The position numbers and the translations under genes were made by a program. Positions 9,985 through 20,374 of a DNA stretch of 64,000 nucleotides are shown piece after piece. Every line of letters begins with the position of its first letter. Position 1 is the first letter of the stretch. The notes beneath the pieces are model-generated. The model made no database searches. It was not told the DNA's origin and worked only from the letters and a program-made list of their open reading frames with translations. The stretch is from Lepidostoma basale. Lineage: Eukaryota > Arthropoda > Insecta > Trichoptera > Lepidostomatidae. The DNA lies in assembly GCA_022606425.2 (NCBI GenBank), contig JAHDVF020000509.1, forward strand, positions 806,001-870,000, in the 5' to 3' direction.

Positions 9985-10130
9985 TACAAATGAAAAGGTA
10001 ATTTTTCCAAAACATATTTTATTTTATGGGAATGAAATGTATCGCCTTTCTAAAGCATTATCAAATGCTAAACATGTCACCCATTAAACAATAAAAAACT
10101 TCTACAAAACAGATGTTTTCATTCTTATAC
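9985..10130. repeat. Foldback MITE, family A, partial
   Basis: TTTTATGGGAATGAAATG, TCGCCTTTCTAAAGCATTATC and AAATGCTAAACATGTCACCCA are followed by ACTTCTACAAAACAGATG and TTTTCATTC. The left outer arm is missing. A piece of the family's outer block (ACATCATTGTTCAAGAAA) also occurs at about 10370. Confidence 0.65.
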
Positions 10131-11005
10131 CTATATTATTATTATTATTAGTATTTAAACTCTTAAATATAATTGTCTTAATTTAACTTCAATCTCGTTT
10201 CACACTTTCATTCGTTAACTGTTAACTATAATTTTTTATTTGTGATATTATAGCATGTAATTGGCCTTACTTTAATTATTCTAAATGTTTTATTATATAT
10301 ATGTTATTGATGTCGCTGTATGTTATCCTTAATAAATAAATAAATAAAATTATTGAATAAAGAGATATACATCATTGTTCAAGAAATAATAATATGGTAA
10401 TTGTGGTTTTTATTTTGTGAAACTCCATTATGAATTATAATGTTAACGTGATTGTTTTATCGGTTTTACATACATTTTTATTTATATAAAAATAAAAATT
10501 CCCTTTCAAGAATTATATTATATATAAAACCCTTATTTTACTCCGATTTTCAGACACTTTTATGTATCATTTTTCTTTTTTATATTTCAATAAAAGAAAT
10601 GTCACTGTTAATCCAAAAGCTTTTGATGAATAGGGTACAAAAAAGCATTATTCTAGCAGTATAGAGGCAGCATTGTAACGGACACACAGAATGTTGCTCT
10701 CCTCCCACGTGCCACTTGCAGGCAACTGTAACTATTGGATACCAGCAGCGAGTAGGAGTAATAAAGTCAAGAGGGTGTTTCAAGGGGGAACTGAATAGGG
10801 GTTGAGATTTTTAATCAGAATACAGATATTTCACTCAGATTGTTGGGTAAATTCAATTGCAAAGGATAGATTGATATCAAAACATAAAATGGTACATACA
10901 ATATTTGTGTTTGTATGTTTCTAATTTACAGAACTATTTTAAAACTTGTATAATCTTTATTTAGATTAAAAAATATATATATACAATAAACCTTCTTTTA
11001 AAGCT
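10131..11005. other. A+T-rich stretch, no gene seen
   Basis: There is a GC-richer patch at 10660-10800 (CTCCTCCCACGTGCCACTTG). It could be a retrotransposon relic, but I cannot assign it. Confidence 0.4.
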
Positions 11006-11009
11006 TAAA

Positions 11010-11353
11010 GCCGCCCCCAAACAGTGTCAAATGCCGTTTTCTGGACCATGGCAGGCAAAAAGCTAATTAGAGAACAAGTCGCTAGACGCAAATGGCAGTG
11101 GATCGGTCACACCCTGAGACGGAACCCAGCCTGCATTGCTCAGGGCGCACTAGACTGGTCCCCTATAGGGGGAAAGAGGAAGCGAGGCAGATCTAGATCC
11201 ACCTGGAAAAGAACCCTGCAGGACGAGATTAAGGCAGCAGACCTCACTTGGGATGATGTTAGATATCAGGCATGCGATAGAGTCGGGTGGAGAAGGTTCC
11301 TTGAGGCTCTATGCACCACGGAGGTGTGACATGACAAAAGAAGAAGAAGAAGA
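11010..11353 (+). mobile_element. LINE 3' end: RT C-terminal domain plus (GAA)n tail
   Basis: The open frame 11024-11329 (101 codons) carries the C-terminal domain common to many animal non-LTR retrotransposons. WQWIGHTLRR is followed by W.P.GGKRKRGRSRSTWKR, LTWDDVRYQACDRVGWRRFL and EALCTTEV. A GAAGAAGAAGAAG run follows the stop. The frame is intact, so this 5'-truncated insertion is fairly young. A second, eroded copy of the same family is at 16324-16461. Confidence 0.8.
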
Positions 11354-11359
11354 ACAAAA

Positions 11360-13690
11360 CTTCATTATGTTTTATATCGAATTTGCTGATTTTCGAGATT
11401 GTTATGAATAATGTCTCATTGTGGTATTGTTTGCCAATACATATTAATTTACAGGGTACCTATACTCGTATACTACAATACGTATGCCTACTTACTTGAT
11501 ACAAAGAAACAACGTATTCCTTTGTTTGAATTCAAATCTAGAATAATAGGGGACCCAAGGAAACTTTTTGAATCAAATTGTATTGTAGGCTTTCATATGA
11601 GTACATGCGTATTACAATAATATATACTTTTAGCATTCATTACCGAAAAGGCAGTCACTTTTCATTGTAAATTACACATACTATTAACTCGAACAAATTT
11701 AAAAAATCAATTTTGAATATAGTAAATGCACATTGCATCAGTAATATTTGACAAACATCTTATATCTTCTTAGGTGTTAACAAAAAACTAAATTTCAAAA
11801 ATGTTTTGTTTAATGTTATTTATTTTTATCTATTAGCTTCTCATAATAGAAACACTATGGTACTTGCCGTATTCGTGTCACCAAATTCCAAAATGCATTT
11901 CATTTCTATGATATTAAGATCTTATTAAATACAAGAGCTTGATCTTTAATTTATTGTTTATGTATAAAACTGTTAATTCTACAGTTAAAACTTAATCAAA
12001 CAAATATTTAATATATTGTGAAAAATACGAGTACGTGAAAATTATATCACCGATAATTACTTCATCATATAAAAAAAACATTTTCCGATGATGAAGAAAT
12101 AAAACATATCGAGTAAAAAATTACACAATAGTGGAAAAATAACAGTTATTTAATACTTATAAAATTCATCATTATGGATTTCGACAGTGTATCGCAGTAT
12201 ATTTGGATTTAAAAAACTCAATTATTTAATCTGTTATATATTAAAAAAAACAATACAACTCTATTACGAAGACATTTTATTGAAAAAGTATTTCTGTGCA
12301 CAGTATTCATTTTTACTTTAGCAAGTTTATTTATTTTTTGGGATATGTATTGCGTTAGGAGAAAGATCATCCATTCGTATTTTGATGTTTTTAGAAAATA
12401 ATTCTATTGTGGTGGCACATTATTACTCTACTCAACATATTACTGTGAACTTGATAACTTTTTAATCAATTTTCAATCGATTAAGATATTATGCCCATAT
12501 ATTCATCACGGAAATAAACAAAATATATAGGAAATATATAGTTGCCTTGACAATGACGGTTGTATCGAAACCGGATAACCATAAATAAATTAATGTTTGG
12601 CATATAAAACTAACGAGTATGAAAATTACCCAAATATTATTTTAAAAAAGTTTTATTCTATTCCATCTAAATATAATCTTAATAAATCTTTTCACCAAGT
12701 AACATTGTAATCCTTTTATTAAACCACTCTTCCTGATTTGTACGTTTAAGTCTAGCTGCGATTTTTATTTTGCCAGCAAGAGAAACGATAGATTGCTGAT
12801 TAAATTAGAAATTCAACAAAACGCACCCTATACAATATGAAAGAGAAGGGTTCATAAATAATTTGGAATTTTAATCAACAGATCTTACGTGAAAGAAAGT
12901 AAGAACACGCTCCGGCGTTTTTAATAAAGTCACTCCGTGAGCTCTGCCTCCATCTCTCATACAAGAAAATCCTTTTCGCCCTACTTTAGTGGTTATCAAG
13001 AAAGTTTACAAAGTCTGTTGAAATTACTAGTTTCATCGTAGGCAACGGAATATCGCAAACACCGGAGTTTCATCACACAAGTTTGCGAGGAAACCAAATA
13101 AAGGCCAAGTTTCATAGTTTATGCACTAGCAGAGTACCTGCTACGCGTATTTTAAATTAGATTCACACCATATTCATCGTTTCATGAATTTTGCAAGTAG
13201 TACAAAGTTATTCCATTTAACAAAACAAAATTTCCATTGGTTCAATGCGTAAAAGTTATGTAGAACTTAGTTTATTCGAAGTAGAATTTTTATTTATTTA
13301 TTGTTTCTTATAAAATGATGTTAAATCTATATTTAATTGTTAATAATTTTATAAACTATGTTTTAAGTGTATCATGGGAGTCATAATGTTGTGCCTTGGT
13401 TAGGCATTATTCAATATTTCATGTCTTTTTTTTAACACCGTAAAACTGAATTTCATTTTCTGATATTGGAAATATTTGTGGTTGGAGGCTACTGCAATCA
13501 TGGACTGATAAATTAGTTAGAGACTCTATAATATGGGTATTTAATTTAAAATCCACCAAGTTATTAAAAAATAAATAATAAAATAACTCTATGCCTTTTA
13601 AAGTATTATTAAAAGAACGTTTAAATTAAACCGTGTAATAATTTTGTGATGAGACAGTGAATGGTATAATAAATTTAATGCAGATTACCC
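11360..13690. other. A+T-rich stretch, no gene seen
   Basis: Nothing was recognised in over 2 kb. Octamers TACTCGTA are at 11463 and 12026. A less A+T-rich section at 12885-13150 has no convincing open frame. Confidence 0.5.
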
Positions 13691-13697
13691 AATAGTT

Positions 13698-13830
13698 GAC
13701 AGCCTTCGCGGCAGCGTGATAAAAGCTATAACTGATACACCGAAGGTCCCAAATTATATTACCGGCGAGAGCAATGGAAAAAAATATCATGCTGTCTTTG
13801 GTCCGATAGAATTTACGTGACAATAAAAAT
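13698..13830 (+). repeat. tRNA-derived SINE, old copy
   Basis: AGCCTTCGCGGCAGCGTGATAAAAGC corresponds to the box A region of the better copy at 15553. The box B region is decayed. GCTGTCTTTGGTC and CGTGACAATAAAA follow in the same order and spacing as in the other copies. Confidence 0.65.
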
Positions 13831-13904
13831 TTACATAAACTAATTACATTTTACATTTCATGAGAATCAATAGCTTAAAAATAGTATCCATTGAGTTCAA
13901 ATAA

Positions 13905-14060
13905 AATGTGATGTACAAAAATGTGGAAAGCAACAGGAAACTACCACATAAAAAAGGCCCAAATGACATCCTAAGAACCAGGAAAGATATTTGACTTTGC
14001 TACAAACCAATCCGTAGGTTTGAAACTGTTATTATTAATTTTACGGCAAAACAAAAGTCT
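13905..14060 (+). repeat. Dispersed repeat, copy 1 (GGAAACTACCAC family)
   Basis: TGGAAAGCAACAGGAAACTA, CATCCTAAGAACCA and GCTACAAACCAATCCGTAGG match 58674-58790 (TGGAAAGCAACGGGAAACTA, CATCCCAAGAACCA, GCTGCAAACCAATCCCTCGG). It is probably the 3' part of a retrotransposon whose rest is not here. The downstream section to about 14190 may belong to it. Confidence 0.55.
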
Positions 14061-14279
14061 CACCCATCTGGCAATGTTAATGCAGTGCAATACCCATCAT
14101 CTAGGTTACTGAATGACACACTAAGCTAACAGATTCACCGCCTTAATCCCGGCTCTGACGTGGACTAGATTGTGCCCATGTGAGACAACGAGAATATATA
14201 GTATACATACATCTTCCTATATATTTACTATGCCAAATGAAATATTTTTAAATAGAATAATACTTTTCAATGAACAATA

Positions 14280-14815
14280 ATAACAGAAAATAGATATCTT
14301 AGATTAATGTGTGGAAAATGTATGTATTCTATAGTATCAAATGCAAATATAAGTAGTGAATACAATAATGAAATAATTATAAACAAAAAAATGAAAGAAA
14401 CTTAAAGATGGTAGACACATGGGAAGAATGAATGAAGAAATAATGGTGAAGAAAAAAAAAAACTAACTAACCATCACGCCGTCTCCCCGAAAGGGTAGGC
14501 AGAAAGAATGGACTGTCACACTTTTACTGATGCGGCACTCCATCCTTCTCTTTTCGCTCCGCGGGAGACGCGGTGTGATGGGTTGCGAACCTCATCGCCA
14601 CAACATCGTAAACTGAACTAGAAATAAAGAAAGACAGAGGAAAACGTGGCACGATCAAATACATCAAATTTGAATGTCGGCCACATGAGAAGTCGGAATA
14701 ATCGACGTGCGTGCATAACACGATGCATGAATGTTAAGAAATCGAGAAAAGTATATATATTATTTTTGCCTTCTCCTTCGTGACTACGGCGTGATGGTTA
14801 ATCAGTTAGTTTAAG
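14280..14815 (+). mobile_element. UUCG-tail LINE fragment split by a nested insertion
   Basis: The left part (14280-14451) gives RYLRLMCGKCMYSIVSNA and HGKNE-type remains of the RT C-terminus. The right part (about 14600-14815) gives GTRN, RKTWHDQI and the CMNVE-like ATGCATGAATGTTAAG. It ends CGGCGTGATGG-like and (TTAG)n. Between them is a minus-oriented tail of the same family (14452-14600). The host copy was therefore already in place when the second one inserted. Confidence 0.7.
14452..14600 (-). mobile_element. Nested UUCG-tail LINE 3' end, inverted
   Basis: On the minus strand it reads GTCCATTCTTTCTGCCTAC, the hairpin CCCTTTCGGGG, GACGGCGTGATGG, then TTAGTTAG and a T run. About 100 nt of unfamiliar sequence (ATGAGGTTCGCAACCC and onward) lies upstream of the tail. 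This suggests an inserted chimera or a 5' inversion. Confidence 0.65.
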
Positions 14816-15157
14816 AATAATATTTTTTCATTGTTATGAGGATCATGTAAGAAAACTAGCTAATTATAAAGTGTAAAGTTTCAAAAATCTCAAACTTAAA
14901 CACAGAATCGCTGAATGTGGAAATGTAATCATTTAAAAACGTTGTATAAATAATAGAATAATAAGTAGTTTTCCTATCAAATCAAGACACAAGATAAGCG
15001 TTACAGAATGCTTTGCTCTTGGTAACAAGATTAATTATGTTAAGATTGAAGATTCTGGTTTACAAATTAATGAATGCAATGATTATTTAAGTTTTTATAT
15101 TATAGTTATCATGTAACTTTAACAAAACATAAAAATGTAAGTCACTTGATTAAATGA

Positions 15158-15300
15158 CGTCCTTCTGCCCGCTGGACCGACGATCTGAAGAGGATTGCTG
15201 GACCTGAATGGATGGGAGCGGCAATGAATAGGGGACGGTGGCGTGCTTTGGGAGAGGCCTACATTCAGCAGTGGATGACAGACGGCTGATGATGAATTGA
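15158..15300 (+). mobile_element. RTE-like LINE C-terminal end, open frame
   Basis: From 15158 to the stop at 15287-15289, 43 codons are open: RPSARWTDDLKRIAGPEWM, then RWRALGEAYIQQWMTDG. This is the characteristic final block of RTE-clade reverse transcriptases (RW.DDL....G..W...A..R..WR.LGEAY.QQW). The 5' part is truncated. It is related to the tails at 55.6-55.74 kb and 48.38-48.46 kb. Confidence 0.8.
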
Positions 15301-15369
15301 GCAAATGCATTAAATTCGAAAAACTGTCAAATCTATTTTCAACTTTATGATTATATTTTTATCACAAAA

Positions 15370-15488
15370 TTGAGTCGGACCAGAGGAGAAGAAATCCAAG
15401 GCTCAGGATAGGGTCAGCTAGAAAAACTTTTAGGAGGAGGCCGAAGTCCACCCAGGACTACAGAGCTAGAGAGAAGAAGAAGAACATG
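15370..15488 (+). mobile_element. LINE 3' tail (HPGLQS family) with GAA run
   Basis: It reads KKSKAQDRVS, then EEAEVHPGLQS, followed by GAGAGAAGAAGAAG. The same end is better preserved at 53005-53220. Only the last 100 nt or so is present. Confidence 0.65.
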
Positions 15489-15496
15489 ACTTTTAT

Positions 15497-15509
15497 GGGG
15501 GGGGGGGGG
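15497..15509 (+). repeat. Run of 13 G
   Basis: It is a homopolymer of 13 guanines between a LINE tail and a SINE. The run is strikingly out of place in this A+T-rich sequence. Confidence 0.9.
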
Positions 15510-15552
15510 CGTAAGATTTTTTTTCTTATGAAAAGGACAGTTGTTCAGATAA

Positions 15553-15780
15553 GACGACCTTCGTGGCAGAGTGGTAAGAGCTCTGATTCCCATTGCGAAG
15601 GTTCTGGGTTCGATTCCCGGCGATGGCAGTGTGATTGTCACACTGTCTTTGGTCTGGCGTTGTATTCTCGTGACAATAAAATAGCGATAGATTGGCTACC
15701 TGTCACATGTCACGAGAATTAATATACCAGCTTTAACAAATTGTATACTGTAATTGGGTTCAAGCGACCTGTTGTATACG
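15553..15780 (+). repeat. tRNA-derived SINE, best copy
   Basis: The head has box A TGGCAGAGTGG (15564-15574) and box B GGTTCGATTCC (15607-15617), which is RNA polymerase III internal promoter layout. The body follows with GATGGCAGTGTGATTGTC, CACTGTCTTTGG, TGACAATAAAATAGC, CTACCTGTCACATGTC and the end TAATTGGGTTCAAGCGACC. Four copies occur in this window. The A-rich AATAATAATAAAA after it may be the tail. It is not a functional tRNA. Confidence 0.85.
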
Positions 15781-16320
15781 TAAAAAAAATCAAAAATAAT
15801 AATAATAAAAATTAATTAATTAATTAAAAGTTGGCAACCTGTGGTTTAGATTTTGAACTTTTGATACAATGCTAAAAAAAATTTAATCATGCAAGTCGCT
15901 ATTTAATTCTCAAAATGAAATCATGCAAGTACTATTAATTATTCATGGCAGTTTACATTGAATGTCCGTAGCAATTATTATAACAACAAAGTAAACATTC
16001 TCTGATTGTAGCAATAATAATTACGGCTGCGGGTACTAGACGTTTAATAACCGGCGTGAAAGTGATCTTAAGCTTGGCTAGCCGAGAGCGGAGAGCAGAG
16101 AGCGAGCCATAAATTTGGCTAGCTTTGACGCTAGAGATTTAAACGCTTTTGATTACTACGTGGCAATAATAATTTGCACAGTTTGCCTGCAAGTGCAACC
16201 GCCACTGTCACACATAAATTTCTTGGCAGGTGCATATTATTAAAATTATTAAATAAATGAAATAATTGTAAGCATAATGAATATACTGCGTGTACATAAT
16301 TGTTAAACATAAGTGTAAAT
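15781..16320. other. A+T-rich stretch, no gene seen
   Basis: Nothing was recognised beyond short direct repeats such as ATCATGCAAGT at 15887 and 15921. Confidence 0.45.
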
Positions 16321-16323
16321 AAT

Positions 16324-16461
16324 CTGCAGGACAAGGTTTAAGCAGTAGGATTTAAGCTCACTTTGGATGATGTTAGGCATCAGGCATTTGATATAGTCGG
16401 TCGAGAAGTTTCTCGAGGCCCTATGCACCACGGAGGTGTGACAGGAAAAGAAGAAGAAGAA
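16324..16461 (+). mobile_element. LINE 3' end, second copy of the 11-kb family
   Basis: CTGCAGGACAAGG, CTTTGGATGATGTTAGGCAT, CAGGCAT and CCCTATGCACCACGGAGGTG match 11214-11330 almost base for base, and the same AAGAAGAAGAAG tail follows. Small deletions break the frame. Confidence 0.8.
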
Positions 16462-16744
16462 TACGTAATTGTTATTTTATATTATAAAAAAACATTTTAC
16501 TCTCCCCATAGTTATACCCTAAATGTTCCAGCTGAAGTTTTTCATTAATTCCTCAGCTGTTAGATGAATGTCGGAACATACATAGATAGCCCATGGACAG
16601 TTTGAATGAGTCATCTTTGTAGAGTTGAAATTAAACACAAAATATATACATATTTTTTTTTAAATAGTCATTATCCTTGAAATAGTAACCAGCAAGGAAC
16701 ATAATGCTTTGAAAGAAATAAGGGAAAAAGTTATTTTAAAAAAA

Positions 16745-16855
16745 TATCTAACTAACTAGCTTCGACCGCGTGAGGAATCGAAAAAATTGACTTTCGTGCA
16801 TGACATGACATATGAATGTTGAACTAACTAACTAACCATCACGTCTTCAAATCAA
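16745..16855. mobile_element. Rearranged UUCG-tail LINE pieces
   Basis: A plus-oriented piece (GTGAGGAATCGAAAAAATTG, GTGCATGACATGACATATG, AATGTTGA) is fused directly to a minus-oriented tail (ACTAACTAACTAACCATCACG). ACTAACTAAC also flanks the left side. Confidence 0.55.
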
Positions 16856-16964
16856 ATCATCAACAGACATTACAAAATTTATTTTTAAGGCATCTATTGA
16901 GAACAGGTAAAATAATATATTATGTATAGTATACTACCAGAAACGCATAATAGATGGTTTAACA

Positions 16965-17363
16965 TTAGGAAGGCAGGATACTCTCCAGAATTAAGAGTAT
17001 TTGCCTTCTGGCCGTACTTTCACTAACATGAAAGACGTCGATCTCCGAGGAGACCGCGTTCAGCAGACTAATTGCTCTTCCCACCGGTGTCACCAGAGGC
17101 AGATTAGTTCTGGCGGCCGGTAGGTAAAACAATCTGTGCTGTCGCTGTCGGAGATATCTATCGGGGACAAAAGGCCGAACACCCTCCAGTACAGCCGAGT
17201 TCTCGAAGTATCCCCTAATTAATCTAAAGAAATGGATAATTAAATGTCCATCTCTTCGAAGCTGTAGAGAATTGGTTCCGAGCATTCCCAAAAGAAATGC
17301 CGTGGGATAGAGCCACGGATAGCTACCATACTCCCTCATGTAGAGATACCTCAGATCTTCCAC
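16965..17363 (-). pseudogene. Jockey-like LINE RT C-terminal fragment
   Basis: A minus-strand open frame of 132 codons contains LQLRRDGHLI, DRYLRQRQHRLFYLPAARTN, PLVTPVGRAISLLN and SEIDVFHVSES. It ends in a short hydrophobic tail. The block R...F..PAARTN......RA..LLN....DVF..S is the usual C-terminal signature of jockey/CR1-type RTs, downstream of the palm domain, so no catalytic aspartates are expected. It directly abuts the 237-bp tandem array on its upstream side. The copy at 9140-9280 is the same family. Confidence 0.75.
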
Positions 17364-17373
17364 TATTTCTGGT

Positions 17374-18084
17374 TTGATTTACATCGTTAACATATCATTT
17401 TTTCACCATTCTTTCTTCATTCATTCTTTCCATATGTCCAAACCATATTATGAATGTTGAGGAAGATGCTTTATCAGTTAGTTAGTTAATTTTGAAAATT
17501 ATGTACTTTCTTTACATTATTAAAATGAAGTTCACAAAATGAATAATTTGTATTTAATTAAATTTAAACAGTTATGACGTTTTGGTAAAACGTTACCAAC
17601 GCCCGAGATTTTGATTTACATCGTTAACATATCATTTTTTCACCATTCTTTCTTCATTCATTCTTTCCATATGTCCAAACCATATTATGAATGTTGAGGA
17701 AGATGCTTTATCAGTTAGTTAGTTAATTTTGAAAATTATGTACTTTCTTTACATTATTAAAATGAAGTTCACAAAATGAATAATTTGTATTTAATTAAAT
17801 TTAAACAGTTATGACGTTTTGGTAAAACGTTACCAACGCCCGAGATTTTGATTTACATCGTTAACATATCATTTTTTCACCATTCTTTCTTCATTCATTC
17901 TTTCCATATGTCCAAACCATATTATGAATGTTGAGGAAGATGCTTTATCAGTTAGTTAGTTAATTTTGAAAATTATGTACTTTCTTTACATTATTAAAAT
18001 GAAGTTCACAAAATGAATAATTTGTATTTAATTAAATTTAAACAGTTATGACGTTTTGGTAAAACGTTACCAACGCCCGAGATT
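17374..18084. repeat. Perfect tandem triplication, 3 x 237 bp
   Basis: Units are 17374-17610, 17611-17847 and 17848-18084. I found no difference between them. Each unit starts TTGATTTACATCGTTAACAT, a minus-oriented piece of the UUCG-tail LINE (coding WFGHMERM/VKK-type remains). It then has ATGAATGTTGAGGAAG and TTAGTTAGTTAATT, a plus-oriented tail piece, and ends GTTACCAACGCCCGAGA. The unit is therefore a LINE rearrangement that was later amplified. Identity implies recent or ongoing homogenisation, or an assembly duplication. Confidence 0.9.
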
Positions 18085-18715
18085 AGTATGCAACTGCCGG
18101 TCTGGGCACGGAGAAGAAGAGAATTTACGACCACGAATAGGTTGGATCTGACCATCTGTTATGGTCCCATTTACGGCCAGATTCCGTGGGGTGGCGATAA
18201 AAAAAATAATGTCATTTACTCAGTAACAATTTTATCCCCTCGTATAAAGCGTATCATATTTTATAACAACACCGAAAACGGAGTTCATAAAGATTATTTG
18301 ATTAATGAAATTCCCTTGAAGGTATAAACGCACCTTAATAAAGCGATAATAATGTTGTTATTTAGCTTCATATTGTGTAAAAATGTGACAATATTCTTAA
18401 CATATTGCCATATATATTTCTATAACGTCATATATGTTTAAGGAATAATATTTTTAAAACACACGGTAAACGTACAATTTGAATGTAATCAAAACCAACA
18501 AATAGTATGTTTTTAAATAGTGTAATAACTTTTGAAGCAAACAAAAAAAATGCAAACTTAACCATTCGCACTCCTTAAATATTTTTATCCTACCGCGACC
18601 GACGCGGCGCTACAATTTTTGAATGGCCAGTGGAGCCGTGTTCGACACAGCGAACGAGTTAATTAATTAATTAAAATAATAATAAAAAAGAAATAATCTT
18701 TTCATTAATGTATAT
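18085..18715. other. No gene seen
   Basis: An open plus frame at 18088-18327 continues from the array boundary and includes YGPIYGQIPWGGD. I do not recognise it, and it may be another LINE edge. Near 18590-18660 is CGACGCGGCGC followed by (TTAA)n-like ATTAATTAATTAA. Confidence 0.4.
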
Positions 18716-18718
18716 TCA

Positions 18719-18849
18719 GTCAAAATCCACTAATGTTTGTGTCTTTGACCGGTTTCGGCAGCTCACTGCCATATTTTAGTTCCCATTACCAGAATATGGC
18801 AGCGAGCTGCCTAAACCGGTCGAAGTCAAAAACATCATTGAATTTTAAC
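18719..18849. repeat. Foldback repeat, family B (GACCGGTTTCGGCAG)
   Basis: The left arm reads GTCAAAATCCACTAATGTTT, then TTTGACCGGTTTCGGCAGC and TCACTGCCATATT. The right arm mirrors it as AATATGGCAGCGAGCTGCC, TAAACCGGTCGAAG and AAACATCATTGAATTTTAAC. The spacer is about 15 nt. Each arm contains an inner stem GGCAG/CTGCC followed by GAAAC-CG-GTC (TAAAC in the right arm). A second full copy is at 53545-53651, and a half copy is at about 54705-54770. Confidence 0.8.
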
Positions 18850-19194
18850 TTTTTTTTTAACATAAGTTTTTTTACAAATAAAAAATATTTTCATTATTTA
18901 TAATGAACTACTACCATGAAATTTCAAATAACAACATTAATCGATTATTTAATTGACAAAAATATGAGATAGAGGGTGTAGTTTTTATTAATTTTGTTAA
19001 TTAAAAAAAAATACGTCGTTGAATGTCGAGTCTAGCTCGATACAGGAGTTGCGTAAAAAATACAATCAGAGTCACACAAAGTAAGTAGAAAGTATGACTC
19101 TCTATCCTTAGCTCCACTAATCAACTCCTCCATAATTCTATTTCCGGTTAATTATTAATACTCCGCGACCATTCACCTGTATAAGATTTTTAAA

Positions 19195-19505
19195 CGCACT
19201 CAGAGTCTCAGAAAGACACTCATATATCTGGCAAGACACTACGTGATAGAATAAGGAAATCAAAGATAAGGGAAATATGCAAGGATGAAGATGTCGTTGG
19301 GTGGGGGAGGCAAAGGAGAAGACATTGATACACACAAGTGAGAAGAATGGATCCATTCAGACTCTCTTTCATTATGTTACACGGCCAACCCCAATGTAGA
19401 GGACCTCGGACAGATCACCAAAATACGTATCGACTTTACAGGAGACCAATCCTTCTTAACATATAGACAACATGGCTGTCAGCTGTCTGGCCGTTTTCAG
19501 CGCCC
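19195..19505 (+). mobile_element. LINE 3' coding end, frameshifted
   Basis: It reads through small shifts as RDRIRKSKIREICKDEDVV, GRQRRRHWYTQVRRMDP, LSFIMLHGQPQ, then the proline-rich block and RRPILLN. This matches the 36365-36690 copy closely (CAAGACACTACG, GGAGGCAAAGGA, AGAAGAATGGAT). It is also related to the ends at 23896 and 44183. The GRPPKRW-type motif near the end is degraded. Confidence 0.7.
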
Positions 19506-20370
19506 TTGAGATGAGTAATTCATAAAAATGGCGCTTTATAAATTATCCAATTTATTTTTATTATATAGTATATGGCTTACACTAAGAAGAAGAATAAAAA
19601 TAAGGTGTTTTAAAAAGTATTTCTTGCCATTTATTACGTGTCCCAAAAATGCATTTTTTCTGTTTTTAAAAATCGATAGAATCCCTCGAAATTGTAATAC
19701 TAAAAACAAACTATTATAATATTATTACGGTGATAAAATAAATCATAACGTAAAATAGCGACCAAGTTTGCATTTTAATACATAGTTCTCATTCCAAATA
19801 GTGCGTTTTAATATTTACCAAATGCAACTATTTTAAGATTGTTTGTTTGCGTATAAGATTATAAATCTGCTATCAATCCGTATTTTTATAAAATTCGGAA
19901 AAATATGATTAATTGGTACGGATAATATCGCTTTAGCACTTTAATTTTCGAACATTATATTTTTTATATGCCGAAAACTTTCGACAAGTTGTAAGCCGAG
20001 AAAGACGCGAGCTTCTAACATTTCAATAACATGTTTCTCTTTAAATATTTATTGGACTTGAACTTGGATCTTCTGGCATACAGAGGTGAACTCGAATGGC
20101 TAATATAAGTAATTGATCATATAAGAATAACTTAGCAATCATAAGAAGCGAAACACGCCACCTCTATAAAATACAATAAATTTTTTGGAAAGTTGATGTT
20201 TTCATCAAAATTTAAAATAAAAAATAATTAAACCAGCAATCATTATTTTTTGGTTAAAATTTTTACGCTCGCCTCTTTTGCTTTCCAAAAATAAAAGGTA
20301 TCATTATAATACAATTATGATATCAAAAAACACATTTTCTTCACATGATAAAGTAAATATAATATTTTAT
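19506..20370. other. A+T-rich stretch, no gene seen
   Basis: Nothing was recognised. Confidence 0.5.
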
Positions 20371-20374
20371 TTTA

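Noticed and set aside
13905..14060. A coding exon shared with 58.7 kb
   Set aside because: The similarity is at DNA level with frame breaks, so it is a dispersed repeat.
15553..15625. A tRNA gene (box A and box B with good spacing)
   Set aside because: Three more copies with the same non-tRNA body occur in the window and the acceptor stem does not close. It is the head of a SINE.
17374..18084. A CRISPR-like or centromeric satellite array
   Set aside because: Only three head-to-tail units without spacers, each built from LINE pieces, in a eukaryotic sequence.
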